This document shows, in pieces, positions 1 through 16,669 of a stretch of 64,000 bases of DNA (its first letter is position 1; the number at the start of each line of letters is the position of its first letter). A program made the position numbers and the translations under genes. Origin of the DNA: Pseudomonas antarctica (GTDB lineage Bacteria; Pseudomonadota; Gammaproteobacteria; Pseudomonadales; Pseudomonadaceae); assembly GCF_900624995.1 (NCBI RefSeq), contig NZ_UYXQ01000012.1:36491-100490 (forward strand), in the 5' to 3' direction. The notes beneath the pieces were generated by a model. That model was not told where the DNA came from, did no database searches, and saw only the letters and a program-made list of their open reading frames with translations.

Positions 1-1142
1 CCGTTGAAGAACAAGCGTCGGGCTCGATCACGGCCAGCGTCGGTTTCGCACAGAGTGCGGGTCTGATCCTCGGTGGTTCGATCACCCAGAACAACTTCCT
101 CGGTACGGGTAACAAGGTTTCCATCGGCCTGACCCGAAGCGAATACCAGAGCCGCTATAACTTCGGTTATGTCGACCCCTACTGGACTGCTGACGGTGTG
201 AGCCTTGGCTACAACGCCTTCTACCGCACCACCGACTACAAAGACCTTAACGTTGACGTTGCAAGCTATGCGATCGACAGCCTCGGCGCTGGTGTCAACG
301 TTGGTTACCCGATCAGCGAGACTTCGCGCCTGACCTTCGGTTTTACTGCGCAACAGGACAAAATCAAGACCGGCGTGTACACCACGGACGAGATTTTCGA
401 CTTCGTGCGCCGTGAAGGTGACCAGTTCCTGAACTTCAAGGCTTCGGTCGGTTGGTCGGAATCGACCCTGAACAAAGGTGTTCTGGCGACCCGTGGTCAT
501 TCGCAAAGTGTGACTGCGGAAGCCACTACGCCGGGCAGCGACCTGTCGTTCTTCAAGCTCGACTACCGTGGCCAGTTGTTCCAGCCGCTGAGCGATAACT
601 ACACCATGCGCCTGCACACTGAGCTGGGTTATGGCGACGGTTATGGTTCGACCAATGGGCTGCCGTTCTACGAGAACTACTATGCGGGTGGCTTCAACTC
701 GGTACGTGGCTTCAAGGACAGCACCTTGGGCCCACGTGGTACCCCAAGCCGTGGTCAGGCTGTAACCGGTAACCAGGGCACCACCGTTGACTCCAACAAT
801 GATGCTCTGGCGTTCGGTGGTAACGTGTTGATTCAGGGTGGCGCGGAGCTTCTGTTCCCACTGCCGTTCGTCAAGGACCAGCGTTCGTTGCGGACCTCGC
901 TCTTCTGGGACGTGGGTAACGTGTTCGACTCCAAGTGTCAGCAGGTCACCAACCCGAGCGGCGTGAAGTCCCAGACTCAGTGCAACGACGTCAGCCTGAC
1001 TAACTTGGCCAGCTCCGTGGGTGTTGGTGTTACATGGGTGACCGCGCTTGGCCCACTGAGCTTTGCTCTGGCCATGCCGATCAAGAAACCAGATAACGCT
1101 GAGACCCAGATTTTCCAATTCTCCCTCGGCCAGACGTTCTAA
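1..1142 (+). CDS. bamA: Outer-membrane assembly factor BamA, C-terminal part
   Basis: This is the last 379 codons of BamA, the outer-membrane beta-barrel protein that folds and inserts other barrel proteins. The frame is open from base 3 to the TAA at 1140-1142, and the true start lies upstream of the window. The visible part is the barrel: alternating aromatic/hydrophobic strands, the conserved VRGF loop motif (near base 701), and a C-terminal signature ending in aromatic Phe (FSLGQTF), as expected of a barrel substrate. The POTRA domains would be off the left edge. The downstream order skp-lpxD-fabZ-lpxA is the classic neighbourhood, so identity is firm. The pairing with skp links the insertion machine to its periplasmic chaperone. 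Confidence 0.96.
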   Translation, partial: VEEQASGSITASVGFAQSAGLILGGSITQNNFLGTGNKVSIGLTRSEYQSRYNFGYVDPYWTADGVSLGYNAFYRTTDYKDLNVDVASYAIDSLGAGVNVGYPISETSRLTFGFTAQQDKIKTGVYTTDEIFDFVRREGDQFLNFKASVGWSESTLNKGVLATRGHSQSVTAEATTPGSDLSFFKLDYRGQLFQPLSDNYTMRLHTELGYGDGYGSTNGLPFYENYYAGGFNSVRGFKDSTLGPRGTPSRGQAVTGNQGTTVDSNNDALAFGGNVLIQGGAELLFPLPFVKDQRSLRTSLFWDVGNVFDSKCQQVTNPSGVKSQTQCNDVSLTNLASSVGVGVTWVTALGPLSFALAMPIKKPDNAETQIFQFSLGQTF

Positions 1143-1187
1143 GCGTCTGACCCAAGATAACGACAACGGATTCTGTAGGAGTACATC

Positions 1188-1691
1188 GTGCGTAAGTTGA
1201 CTCAATTGGTTCTGCTGGCCACCGTGCTGGTAACGACCCCGGCCTTCGCCGAAATGAAAATCGCCGTCCTGAACTATCAGATGGCTCTGCTGGAATCCGA
1301 CGCGGCCAAGCGTTACGCCGTAGATGCCGAGAAGAAATTCGGTCCGCAGTTGACCAAGCTCAAGACCCTGGAAAGCAGTGCCAAGGGTATCCAGGACCGC
1401 CTGGTAGCGGGTGGCGACAAAATGCAGCAAGGCGAGCGTGAGCGTCTGGAGCTTGAATTCAAGCAAAAGGCTCGTGACTATCAGTTCCAGTCCAAGGAGC
1501 TGAACGAGGCCAAAGCCGTTGCTGACCGTGAAATGCTAAAGCAGCTCAAGCCGAAACTCGACAGCGCCGTGGAAGAAGTCATCAAGAAAGGTGCCTTTGA
1601 CCTGGTGTTCGAACGCGGCGCCGTGATTGACGTCAAGCCTCAATACGACATCACCCGTCAGGTGATCGAGCGCATGAACCAGCTGAAGTAA
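1188..1691 (+). CDS. skp: Periplasmic chaperone Skp/OmpH family
   Basis: 167 aa. Skp is a periplasmic holdase that carries unfolded outer-membrane proteins to the Bam complex. A Sec signal peptide is visible at residues 1-21, ending in the cleavage motif AFA. It is followed by KIAVLNYQMALLES and a long charged alpha-helical stretch (about residues 45-125), rich in Lys, Glu and Gln, that matches the tentacle coiled coils of the family. The start is GTG, preceded by TAGGAG at 1176-1181. It lies 45 bp after bamA and 3 bp before lpxD, so it is probably cotranscribed with both. Confidence 0.95.
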   Translation: MRKLTQLVLLATVLVTTPAFAEMKIAVLNYQMALLESDAAKRYAVDAEKKFGPQLTKLKTLESSAKGIQDRLVAGGDKMQQGERERLELEFKQKARDYQFQSKELNEAKAVADREMLKQLKPKLDSAVEEVIKKGAFDLVFERGAVIDVKPQYDITRQVIERMNQLK

Positions 1692-1694
1692 GCC

Positions 1695-2750
1695 ATGACC
1701 GCGACTATCAAACTCGGCGAGTTGGCCGAGTTCCTGGGGGCCACCTTACGTGGCTCCCCGGAGAAAGAAATCACTGGGCTAGCCACCTTGCAGGAGGCTG
1801 GCCCAGCTCAGTTGAGCTTCCTTGCAAATCCCCAATACCGTAAATACCTGGTCGACAGCCAAGCCGCAGCTGTATTGCTGAAGGCCGCCGATGCCGAGGG
1901 GTTTATCGGGGATGCGTTGGTGGTGGCCGATCCTTACCTGGCCTATGCCCGGGCATCGCACCTGTTTGATCCGAAGCCCAAGGCTGCTGGTGGAATTCAC
2001 CCGTCTGCCCTTATCGCCGATGATGCTCAGGTTGATCCTGCGGCCAGCATTGGCGCATTCGCCGTGATCGAGAGCGGCGCGCGCATTGCCGCGGGTGTCA
2101 CTGTGGGCGCGCATTGCTTTATCGGTGCGCGCTGTGAAATCGGAGCCGATGGCTGGCTGGCCCCCCGCGTGACCCTGTACCACGACGTGCGTATCGGTGA
2201 GCGGGTTGTCATTCAGTCGGGTGCTGTGATTGGTGGTGAAGGTTTCGGCTTTGCCAACTCCAAAGGCGTTTGGCACAAGATTGCCCAGGTCGGCGGCGTA
2301 TTGATCGGCGATGATGTGGAAATCGGTGTCAACACGGCTGTGGATCGCGGGGCCTTGGCCGATACCGTAATCGGTAACGGTGTGAAGCTCGACAACCAGA
2401 TCCAGATCGCCCATAACGTGCAGATTGGCGATCACACCGCCATGGCCGCCTGTGTGGGGATTTCCGGCAGTACCAAGATTGGCAAGCATTGCATGCTCGC
2501 CGGTGGCGTTGGGCTGGTGGGCCATATTGATATTTGCGACAACGTATTCATTACTGGCATGACCATGGTGACCCGCTCGATTACCGAGCCTGGGGCCTAC
2601 TCATCCGGTACGGCCATGCAGCCTGCGGATGAATGGCGCAAGAGTGCAGCGCGCTTGAGGCAGCTTGACGACATGGCTCGACGCCTTAAACAGCTGGAAA
2701 AGCGTGTTGGGGACGTGACCCCTGGCGGTAATGCTTCATCAGAAGGCTGA
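1695..2750 (+). CDS. lpxD: UDP-3-O-(3-hydroxyacyl)glucosamine N-acyltransferase LpxD
   Basis: 351 aa, normal length for LpxD. It adds the second 3-hydroxyacyl chain, from acyl-ACP, to UDP-3-O-acylglucosamine in lipid A synthesis in the cytoplasm. The N-terminal uridine-binding domain (about 1-100) is followed by a left-handed beta-helix of hexapeptide repeats (about 105-310; examples [13 protein letters not shown] and [13 protein letters not shown]) and a C-terminal helix. The conserved segment [16 protein letters not shown] carries the expected catalytic His. The gene begins 3 bp after skp. The next gene, fabZ, is 111 bp away and may have its own promoter. Confidence 0.97.
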   Translation: MTATIKLGELAEFLGATLRGSPEKEITGLATLQEAGPAQLSFLANPQYRKYLVDSQAAAVLLKAADAEGFIGDALVVADPYLAYARASHLFDPKPKAAGGIHPSALIADDAQVDPAASIGAFAVIESGARIAAGVTVGAHCFIGARCEIGADGWLAPRVTLYHDVRIGERVVIQSGAVIGGEGFGFANSKGVWHKIAQVGGVLIGDDVEIGVNTAVDRGALADTVIGNGVKLDNQIQIAHNVQIGDHTAMAACVGISGSTKIGKHCMLAGGVGLVGHIDICDNVFITGMTMVTRSITEPGAYSSGTAMQPADEWRKSAARLRQLDDMARRLKQLEKRVGDVTPGGNASSEG

Positions 2751-2861
2751 TACCATTTCCATATCAAGTGTGCACAGCCGCTAGACTGCCTCCTTGATTT
2801 GCTAGCGGGGCGTGCGTTTAGTCCGCCTGCCCCCAATCTTTATTACAGGCTTCCCCCCGAA

Positions 2862-3302
2862 ATGATGGACATCAACGAGATTCGCGAATACCTGCCTCAC
2901 CGTTACCCGTTCCTGCTGGTGGACCGTGTAGTGGACCTCAACGTCGAGGAAAAGCGCATTCGTGCCTACAAGAATGTCAGCATCAACGAACCATTCTTTA
3001 ATGGTCACTTTCCTGCGCATCCAATCATGCCGGGCGTGTTGATCATCGAAGCGATGGCCCAGGCTGCCGGTATCCTTGGTTTTAAAATGCTTGACCTCAA
3101 GCCTGCCGATGGCACGCTTTACTATTTCGTGGGCTCCGACAAGCTGCGTTTCCGCAACCCGGTCACACCGGGTGACCAGTTGATCCTGGAAGCCAAGTTC
3201 ATCAGTTGCAAGCGCCAGATCTGGAAGTTCGAATGCCAGGCCTCGGTAGACGGCAAGCCCGTGTGCTCCGCTGAGATCATCTGCGCGGAACGCAAACTAT
3301 GA
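2862..3302 (+). CDS. fabZ: 3-hydroxyacyl-ACP dehydratase FabZ
   Basis: 146 aa. FabZ dehydrates beta-hydroxyacyl-ACP in fatty-acid elongation and competes with LpxA/LpxD for 3-hydroxyacyl-ACP. The hot-dog fold signature is present: [13 protein letters not shown] with His49, and IIEAMAQ with Glu63, the catalytic pair of the family. The ATG at 2862 is chosen over an in-frame codon at 2799 because the protein then starts at the family position ([16 protein letters not shown]). A second ATG follows immediately at 2865, so the exact initiator is uncertain by one codon. The 3' end overlaps lpxA by 4 bp (ATGA), suggesting translational coupling. Confidence 0.96.
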
Positions 3303-4075
3303 GTTTGATTGACCCTCGCGCAATCATCGATCCGTCGGCCGTTCTGGCCGCCGACGTTGAGGTCGGCCCTTGGTCGATCGTCGGCGCAGGTGTTGAAATC
3401 GGCGAGGGGACTGTCATCGGGCCGCACGTGATCCTTAAAGGTCCGACCCGTATTGGCAAGCACAATCGAATCTACCAGTTTTCCTCGGTAGGCGAAGATA
3501 CCCCGGACATGAAGTACAAGGGTGAAGAAACGCGCTTGGTAATCGGTGACCACAACATCATCCGAGAAGGCGTGACCATTCACCGCGGCACCGTACAGGA
3601 TCGTGCCGAGACCACCTTGGGTGATCACAACCTGATCATGGCTTATGCGCATATTGGTCATGACAGCGTGATCGGCAATCATTGCATCCTGGTCAACAAC
3701 ACCGCGCTCGCGGGTCATGTGCATGTTGGCGACTGGGCGATTCTGTCCGGTTTCACCCTCGTGCACCAGTATTGCCATATTGGCGCTCACAGCTTCTCCG
3801 GCATGGGCACTGCGATCGGCAAGGATGTTCCGGCGTTCGTCACCGTATTCGGTAACCCTGCGCAAGCGCGCAGCATGAACTTCGAAGGCATGCGCCGTCG
3901 CGGTTTCAGCGAAGACGCGATTCACGCCCTGCGCCGCGCGTATAAGGTGGTCTATCGCCAAGGGCTGACGGTTGATCAGGCTCTGACCGAACTGGCCGAG
4001 CCGGCAGTGTTGTTCCCGGAAGTCGCGGCCTTCCGTGACTCGATCCAGGCCTCGACTCGCGGCATCACTCGCTGA
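3299..4075 (+). CDS. lpxA: UDP-N-acetylglucosamine acyltransferase LpxA
   Basis: 258 aa. LpxA catalyses the first step of lipid A synthesis, O-acylation of UDP-GlcNAc from 3-hydroxyacyl-ACP. Hexapeptide repeats form a left-handed beta-helix over about residues 1-185. The conserved segments HRGTVQ and [16 protein letters not shown] contain the catalytic His region, and a helical C-terminal domain follows. It overlaps fabZ by 4 bp and ends 2 bp before lpxB, so fabZ-lpxA-lpxB-rnhB form a tight translational unit. Confidence 0.97.
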
Positions 4076-4077
4076 TC

Positions 4078-5217
4078 ATGGCTAATCTGCGTATCGCGCT
4101 GGTGGCCGGAGAAGCTTCCGGCGACATTCTGGGGGCAGGCCTGATGCGGGCGCTCAAGGCCCAGCATCCTGCAGTGGAGTTTATCGGTGTGGGTGGCCCG
4201 CTCATGCAGGCCGAAGGCCTGGTTTCCTACTTTCCCATGGAGCGCTTGTCGGTCATGGGCTTGGTCGAAGTGCTGGGCCGTCTGCGTGAGTTGCTGGCTC
4301 GCCGCAAGCTGCTGATTCAGACCCTTATCGAAGAAAATCCCGACGTTTTTATCGGAATCGATGCGCCGGACTTCACCCTTAATATCGAGCTCAAGTTGCG
4401 TCAGGCCGGGATCAAGACCGTGCACTATGTCAGCCCATCGGTATGGGCGTGGCGTCAGAAGCGTGTGCTGAAGATTCGTGAAGGCTGCGACTTGATGCTG
4501 ACGTTGCTGCCGTTCGAGGCCAGGTTTTACGAAGACAAAGGCGTGCCGGTCCGATTTGTCGGCCACACCCTGGCCGACACCGTTCCCTTGCAGGCCGACC
4601 GCGCCGCCGCCCGTGCTGAGCTAGGCCTGGCCGACGGTGCTCTCGTCGCGCTGATGCCGGGCAGTCGTGGTGGTGAAGTGGGTCGTCTGGGCGCGCTGTT
4701 TTTTGATGCCGCCGAGCGCTTGCAGGCTTTGAAGCCCGGCATACGTTTCGTGTTGCCGTGTGCCAGCCCGCAACGCCGTGCACAAATTGAAGCGCTGCTT
4801 GAAGGGCGCAACCTGCCGGTGACCTTGCTGGACGGTCAATCGCACCTGGCCTTGGCAGCGTGTGATGCGGTACTGATCGCATCGGGCACCGCCACGCTGG
4901 AGGCCTTGCTCTACAAGCGTCCAATGGTCGTGGCTTATCGCCTGGCGCCGCTGACCTTCTGGATTCTCAAGCGCATGGTCAAGAGCCCTTACATCTCCTT
5001 GCCTAACCTGCTGGCCCAACGCCTGCTGGTACCGGAGTTGTTGCAGGACGATGCAACGCCCGAAGCCTTGGCACAAACTCTACTACCCTTGATCGACGGC
5101 GGCGAAGAGCAGACCCGTGGTTTTGACGACATCCACCGCACCCTGCGGCGTGATGCATCGAACCAGGCGGCTGATGCCGTACTGACCTTGATCGGGCAAA
5201 AACAGGACGCTTTATGA
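4078..5217 (+). CDS. lpxB: Lipid-A-disaccharide synthase LpxB
   Basis: 379 aa, family length. This GT19 glycosyltransferase joins UDP-2,3-diacylglucosamine and lipid X into the lipid A disaccharide at the inner face of the cytoplasmic membrane. The N-terminal signature [17 protein letters not shown] is followed by [13 protein letters not shown], by [12 protein letters not shown] and by the C-terminal nucleotide-binding part ([11 protein letters not shown], then [20 protein letters not shown]). The gene starts 2 bp after lpxA and overlaps rnhB by 4 bp. Confidence 0.97.
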   Translation: MANLRIALVAGEASGDILGAGLMRALKAQHPAVEFIGVGGPLMQAEGLVSYFPMERLSVMGLVEVLGRLRELLARRKLLIQTLIEENPDVFIGIDAPDFTLNIELKLRQAGIKTVHYVSPSVWAWRQKRVLKIREGCDLMLTLLPFEARFYEDKGVPVRFVGHTLADTVPLQADRAAARAELGLADGALVALMPGSRGGEVGRLGALFFDAAERLQALKPGIRFVLPCASPQRRAQIEALLEGRNLPVTLLDGQSHLALAACDAVLIASGTATLEALLYKRPMVVAYRLAPLTFWILKRMVKSPYISLPNLLAQRLLVPELLQDDATPEALAQTLLPLIDGGEEQTRGFDDIHRTLRRDASNQAADAVLTLIGQKQDAL

Positions 5218-5846
5218 CCACGCAAATGGGCCTGGATTTCAGTCTGGTCGCACACGCCGACGCACTGGTCGCCGGTGTTGATGAAGTGGGGCGTGGCCCG
5301 TTGTGTGGCGCGGTGGTGACGGCGGCGGTGATCCTCGACCCAAATCGCCCGATCCTCGGTCTCAATGACTCGAAAAAACTCACCGAAGCGCGCCGTGAAA
5401 AGCTCTACGACGAGATCTGCGAAAAAGCGTTGAGCTGGCACATCGCCCGGGCCGAAGTCGAAGAGATCGATGAGCTGAACATCCTTCACGCCACCATGTT
5501 GGCCATGCAGCGCGCAGTGGAGGGCCTGCACATCACGCCAAAAATGGCGATGATCGACGGCAACCGTTGCCCGAAACTGGCAATGCCCTCAGAGGCGGTG
5601 GTCAAGGGTGATAGCAAGGTTCCGGCCATTGCCGCAGCCTCAATCCTGGCCAAGGTCAGCCGTGACCGTGAAATGGCTGCGTTTGAATTGATCTACCCCG
5701 GCTACGGCATTGGCGGCCATAAAGGCTACCCGACGCCCGTTCATCTGGAAGCCTTGGCTCGCCTCGGCCCCACGCCAATCCACCGCCGCTCGTTCGCGCC
5801 GGTGCGTCAGGCTTACGAGCGGCGTGAAAGCCTCAGCGAGGTTTAG
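5214..5846 (+). CDS. rnhB: Ribonuclease HII
   Basis: 210 aa. RNase HII cuts RNA in RNA-DNA hybrids and single ribonucleotides embedded in DNA. The acidic active-site motifs are visible: [13 protein letters not shown] (Asp and Glu of the catalytic set), LNDSKKLT, and the later MIDGNR and [18 protein letters not shown] segments. The ATG overlaps the lpxB stop (ATGA). It is the last gene of the lipid A transcription unit; a hairpin and a promoter-like element separate it from dnaE. Confidence 0.96.
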   Translation: MTTQMGLDFSLVAHADALVAGVDEVGRGPLCGAVVTAAVILDPNRPILGLNDSKKLTEARREKLYDEICEKALSWHIARAEVEEIDELNILHATMLAMQRAVEGLHITPKMAMIDGNRCPKLAMPSEAVVKGDSKVPAIAAASILAKVSRDREMAAFELIYPGYGIGGHKGYPTPVHLEALARLGPTPIHRRSFAPVRQAYERRESLSEV

Positions 5847-5854
5847 TCGCGAGG

Positions 5855-5892
5855 CTGATGTTTTACTCAAGGCCCGGTACAATCCGGGCCTT
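5855..5892 (+). promoter_or_regulatory. Candidate dnaE promoter inside a perfect palindrome
   Basis: A hairpin AAGGCCCGG (5869-5877) / CCGGGCCTT (5884-5892) encloses the six bases TACAAT (5878-5883), a good sigma-70 -10 hexamer. CTGATG at 5855-5860 gives a 17-bp spacer, though it matches the -35 consensus only partly. The same hairpin could end the rnhB transcript, but the sequence after it (GTTGTCTCC) is not a proper U tract. dnaE begins 29 bp after the palindrome. Confidence 0.45.
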
Positions 5893-5921
5893 GTTGTCTC
5901 CACGTATTAGACAGGATCACT

Positions 5922-9443
<3,522 letters not shown>

Positions 9444-9572
9444 CGGTCAGATATGTCTGATCTCGACTGAACATTTAATCTCGACCTAAACGCGCCTCTC
9501 CCTTAAGGTAGGGCGCGAATAGACAACCGGCTGGCCAGGCACTCCTTGGCCGTCGACCCAAGACGGACGCTT

Positions 9573-10520
9573 ATGAACCCGAATTTTCTTGATTTCGAAC
9601 AGCCGATCGCTGACCTGCAAGCCAAGATTGAAGAATTGCGCCTGGTCGGCAATGACAATTCGCTGAATATCGGCGATGAGATCGCTCGCCTGCAAGACAA
9701 GAGCAGCACGCTCACCGAAGACATCTTCGGCAAGCTGACCAGCTGGCAGATCGCGCGTCTGGCTCGCCACCCGCGCCGTCCGTACACGCTGGACTACATT
9801 CAGCACATCTTCACCGAGTTTGACGAACTGCACGGCGACCGCCATTTCTCCGACGACGCAGCCATCGTGGGCGGTATCGCTCGCCTGGACGACCAGCCGG
9901 TGATGGTGATTGGTCACCAGAAGGGCCGTGAAGTACGCGAGAAAGTCCGCCGCAACTTCGGCATGCCGCGCCCTGAAGGCTACCGTAAGGCGTGCCGCCT
10001 GATGGAGATGGCCGAGCGCTTCAAGATGCCGATCCTGACCTTCATCGACACCCCGGGTGCGTACCCTGGTATTGACGCTGAAGAGCGCAACCAGAGCGAA
10101 GCCATCGCCTGGAACCTGCGGGTGATGGCGCGCCTGAAAACCCCTATCATCGCCACTGTAATTGGTGAAGGTGGTTCTGGCGGTGCACTGGCCATTGGCG
10201 TCTGCGACCAACTGAACATGCTGCAATATTCGACCTACGCGGTGATCTCGCCGGAAGGTTGCGCCTCGATCCTGTGGAAAACCGCCGAAAAAGCGCCGGA
10301 TGCTGCTGAAGCCATGGGCATCACGGCTGATCGCCTCAAGGGCTTGGGTATCGTTGATAAAGTCATCGCCGAGCCATTGGGTGGCGCCCACCGCGACCCG
10401 GCCGCCGCGGCCGCGACGATCCGCGCTGAGCTGGGCTCGCAACTGGCGATGCTCAAGAAGTTCGATAACGAGGCGCTGCTGGCCCGTCGTTACGAGCGCC
10501 TGATGAGCTACGGTCTCTAA
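9573..10520 (+). CDS. accA: Acetyl-CoA carboxylase carboxyltransferase subunit alpha
   Basis: 315 aa. With AccD this subunit transfers carboxyl from biotin to acetyl-CoA, the committed step of fatty-acid synthesis. The start [12 protein letters not shown] matches the family; an upstream in-frame codon at 9546 would add a non-conserved extension. The crotonase-fold core contains [19 protein letters not shown] and the oxyanion-type segment [15 protein letters not shown]. It lies 129 bp after dnaE and is followed by a repeat element that separates it from tilS. Confidence 0.97.
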   Translation: MNPNFLDFEQPIADLQAKIEELRLVGNDNSLNIGDEIARLQDKSSTLTEDIFGKLTSWQIARLARHPRRPYTLDYIQHIFTEFDELHGDRHFSDDAAIVGGIARLDDQPVMVIGHQKGREVREKVRRNFGMPRPEGYRKACRLMEMAERFKMPILTFIDTPGAYPGIDAEERNQSEAIAWNLRVMARLKTPIIATVIGEGGSGGALAIGVCDQLNMLQYSTYAVISPEGCASILWKTAEKAPDAAEAMGITADRLKGLGIVDKVIAEPLGGAHRDPAAAAATIRAELGSQLAMLKKFDNEALLARRYERLMSYGL

Positions 10521-10530
10521 AGTCGACGCT

Positions 10531-10667
10531 ACGATCGTTCCCACGCTCTGCGTGGGAACGCCGGCTGGGGCGCTCCGCGTCCCGAGGGCGGTGCAAGGCT
10601 TGAGTCCTGCGCATAGGTGACGCGGAGCGTCACGCGATGCATTCCCACGCAGAGCGTGGGAACGATC
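10531..10667. repeat. 137-bp inverted-repeat element of REP/MITE type
   Basis: The left end (10536-10560) is itself a hairpin, CGTTCCCACGC / GCGTGGGAACG, and the right end (10641-10663) repeats it with the opposite loop (TTCCCACGC-AGA-GCGTGGGAA). A second nested pair, GCGCTCCGCGT (10570-10580) and ACGCGGAGCGT (10620-10630), sits inside. The whole unit is therefore an imperfect long palindrome bounded by GATCGTTCCCACGC and GCGTGGGAACGATC. Sequences with this core are common between genes in Pseudomonas. It sits between accA and tilS, which are otherwise tightly packed in this gene order. Confidence 0.85.
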
Positions 10668-10684
10668 ATGCTCGGGGTGCTTCG

Positions 10685-12004
10685 ATGACATCGGTCCTAT
10701 CTGCCAAACTTCTGCAAGCCCTGGCTCCCTGGCGCAACGCCCCGGCCTGGCATGTCGCATTCTCGGGTGGTCTGGACTCCACCGTTCTGCTGCACCTCCT
10801 GGCCACCCTGGCAAACACCGACACCCTTCCACCGCTCAGCGCAATCCATGTCCACCATGGCCTGCAAGCTGCCGCCGACGCCTGGCCCGGTCATTGCCAG
10901 GCGGTATGCGACAGCCTTGGCATGCCTTTGCGGGTGATGCGCGTGCAAGTGCAATCGGGCGCCAGCCTTGAGCGTGCGGCGCGTGACGCGCGTTATCAGG
11001 CGTTTACCGAAGTCATCGGGGCAGGGGAGGTGTTGTTCACCGGGCAGCATCGCGACGATCAGGCTGAAACCTTGTTGTTTCGCCTGCTGCGTGGGGCCGG
11101 CGTGCGCGGGTTGGCGGCAATGCCCGCACATCGCCCTTTGGCGGGTGGCCACTTGGTGCGGCCGCTGCTGAAAGCCTCGCGTGCTGAATTGGAAGCCTAC
11201 GCCCGTGAGCATCAGTTGGCCTGGATCGAAGATCCCTCCAATGCTGATCCACGCTTCTCGCGTAATTACCTGCGTCACCGTGTTTTCCCCGTGCTGACGC
11301 AGCGTTGGCCCCAAGCAGTTTCCAGCCTGGCTCGCACTGCTGAGCATCTGAGCGAAGCCCAAGGCCTGCTCGACGAGTTGGCGCGCATGGACCTGCAAAC
11401 CGCCGATCAACCTTCGCCGTTTCCCTGGCTGGCTTTGCCGTCGCTGGTGCTTGCGCCATTGCGCGAACTTTCCGACGCCCGTCAACGCAACGTCCTGCGC
11501 CACTGGCTGACACCGCTGACCCGTTTACCCGACAGCGACCACTGGGCCGGCTGGTATTCCCTGCGTGACGCCAAGGGCGACGCACAGCCGCTGTGGCGCC
11601 TGGCCGACGGTCAGTTGCATCGTTGCGGCGAACGCCTTTGGTGGTTGCCCACCACTTGGTCGGAATTTTCCGACGCATCGGTGAGCTGGCCCTGCCCGCA
11701 AAACCCACTAGAGTTACCCGGCAATGGCCAGCTGAAATTTATCGGCAAGGCCCCCGAGGGCCCGTTGGCGGTCCGTTACCGCCAGGGCGGCGAAATCATT
11801 GAAGTGCCAGGTCGGGGCCGGCGTGACTTGAAGCGTCTGCTTAACGAATGTGGGTTGCCAGGCTTCGTGCGTGGCAGATTGCCGCTGCTCTATCAGGGTG
11901 AGCAATTGCTGGCTGTCCCAACCCTTGCAGGGCTATGGGCCATGTCGCCGGGCGACTGGCAATTACATTGGATGCCACAGACGTGCGATCAAGGTTTGAG
12001 CTGA
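10685..12004 (+). CDS. tilS: tRNA(Ile)-lysidine synthetase TilS
   Basis: 439 aa. TilS modifies C34 of the CAU-anticodon isoleucine tRNA to lysidine, switching codon recognition from AUG to AUA. The ATP-pyrophosphatase P-loop SGGLDS is at residues 27-32, then the HVHHGLQ and TGQHRDDQAETLLFRLLRGAG segments; the C-terminal substrate-binding domains follow (TilS_C with RRDLKRLLNECGLP). The frame is open upstream to an ATG at 10637, but that start lies inside the repeat element and would add 16 non-conserved residues, so 10685 is preferred. Confidence 0.95.
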   Translation: MTSVLSAKLLQALAPWRNAPAWHVAFSGGLDSTVLLHLLATLANTDTLPPLSAIHVHHGLQAAADAWPGHCQAVCDSLGMPLRVMRVQVQSGASLERAARDARYQAFTEVIGAGEVLFTGQHRDDQAETLLFRLLRGAGVRGLAAMPAHRPLAGGHLVRPLLKASRAELEAYAREHQLAWIEDPSNADPRFSRNYLRHRVFPVLTQRWPQAVSSLARTAEHLSEAQGLLDELARMDLQTADQPSPFPWLALPSLVLAPLRELSDARQRNVLRHWLTPLTRLPDSDHWAGWYSLRDAKGDAQPLWRLADGQLHRCGERLWWLPTTWSEFSDASVSWPCPQNPLELPGNGQLKFIGKAPEGPLAVRYRQGGEIIEVPGRGRRDLKRLLNECGLPGFVRGRLPLLYQGEQLLAVPTLAGLWAMSPGDWQLHWMPQTCDQGLS

Positions 12005-12024
12005 TAGAGCCTTTCCGGTAGACT
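11996..12024 (+). promoter_or_regulatory. Predicted sigma-70 promoter for pyrG
   Basis: TTGAGC (11996-12001) and TAGACT (12019-12024) are separated by exactly 17 bp, with a GG before the -10 (extended type CCGGTAGACT). It overlaps the tilS stop region and would start transcription near 12031, leaving an untranslated leader of about 245 nt before pyrG. Confidence 0.55.
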
Positions 12025-12256
12025 ACGCTCCCTTCTTGATACAACTTCTGTGGATTCGACTGAATCGCAGCAGTTGCCGATTACCAAGCAGTCTTTGCTG
12101 GGCGATTCCAAAAAATGTGTAGCGATCAACGTACCGGTGTTTCATTGCTGGTCTGTCACAACGCGGCGGTTTTTTTGAAAGGTGCACTGTGATTAATGCA
12201 GGTGATCGGGGGCTTCGGCCTTCCTTCGCTTTCCCCGGCGGCTCGGACCGCTTTAA

Positions 12257-14760
<2,504 letters not shown>

Positions 14761-14794
14761 GCGCCATTTCTCCGGTAGACTTTCCCCGCTTTAC

Positions 14795-16206
<1,412 letters not shown>

Positions 16207-16300
16207 TCGCTCCTTGGTGGTAAAGCATGGTAAAAAGTCAGCGGATTACGTCGGAAAAAACACGACAGCGTGAATTTCGACGCTAATCTCATGACTAACA

Positions 16301-16332
16301 AGCACAAGCCTGGTTCATCCAGGCTTCGTGCT
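16301..16332 (+). terminator. Strong hairpin between eno and ftsB
   Basis: The stem AGCACAAGCCTGG / CCAGGCTTCGTGCT, with a TTCAT loop, pairs almost perfectly. It is not followed immediately by a U run (ATCAGTTGCTTC), so it is either an imperfect intrinsic terminator for eno or an RNA-stabilising structure. ftsB begins 58 bp later. Confidence 0.45.
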
Positions 16333-16390
16333 ATCAGTTGCTTCAAAAGTTTTATATGGCTGTCTTTTTTTACTGGATACCCGGATTTCG

Positions 16391-16669
16391 ATGCGCAGTC
16401 CCAATTGGTTGTTCCTCGTCTTGCTCTTATTGCTGGCTGGCCTGCAGTACCGCCTATGGGTCGGTAATGGCAGCTTCGCGCAGGTGAAAGAACTGACCCA
16501 GCAAATTGCCGATCAGCACGCCGAAAACGAAATCCTGCTGGAGCGCAATCGCGTCCTTGATGCCGAAGTGCTTGAGCTGAAAAAAGGTACCGAGACCGTT
16601 GAAGAGCGGGCTCGTCATGAGTTGGGCATGGTCAAGGAGGGCGAAACCCTCTACCAGTTGGCCCAATGA
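16391..16669 (+). CDS. ftsB: Cell division protein FtsB
   Basis: 92 aa. FtsB is a small bitopic membrane protein of the FtsQLB divisome complex. A single membrane segment is visible at about residues 5-20 (WLFLVLLLLLAGLQYRLW), followed by a coiled coil (about 30-65) and the conserved C-terminal ERARHELGMVKEGE. The ATG at 16391 gives the normal family length; codons upstream in the same frame are non-conserved. It overlaps ispD by 4 bp. Confidence 0.95.
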   Translation: MRSPNWLFLVLLLLLAGLQYRLWVGNGSFAQVKELTQQIADQHAENEILLERNRVLDAEVLELKKGTETVEERARHELGMVKEGETLYQLAQ

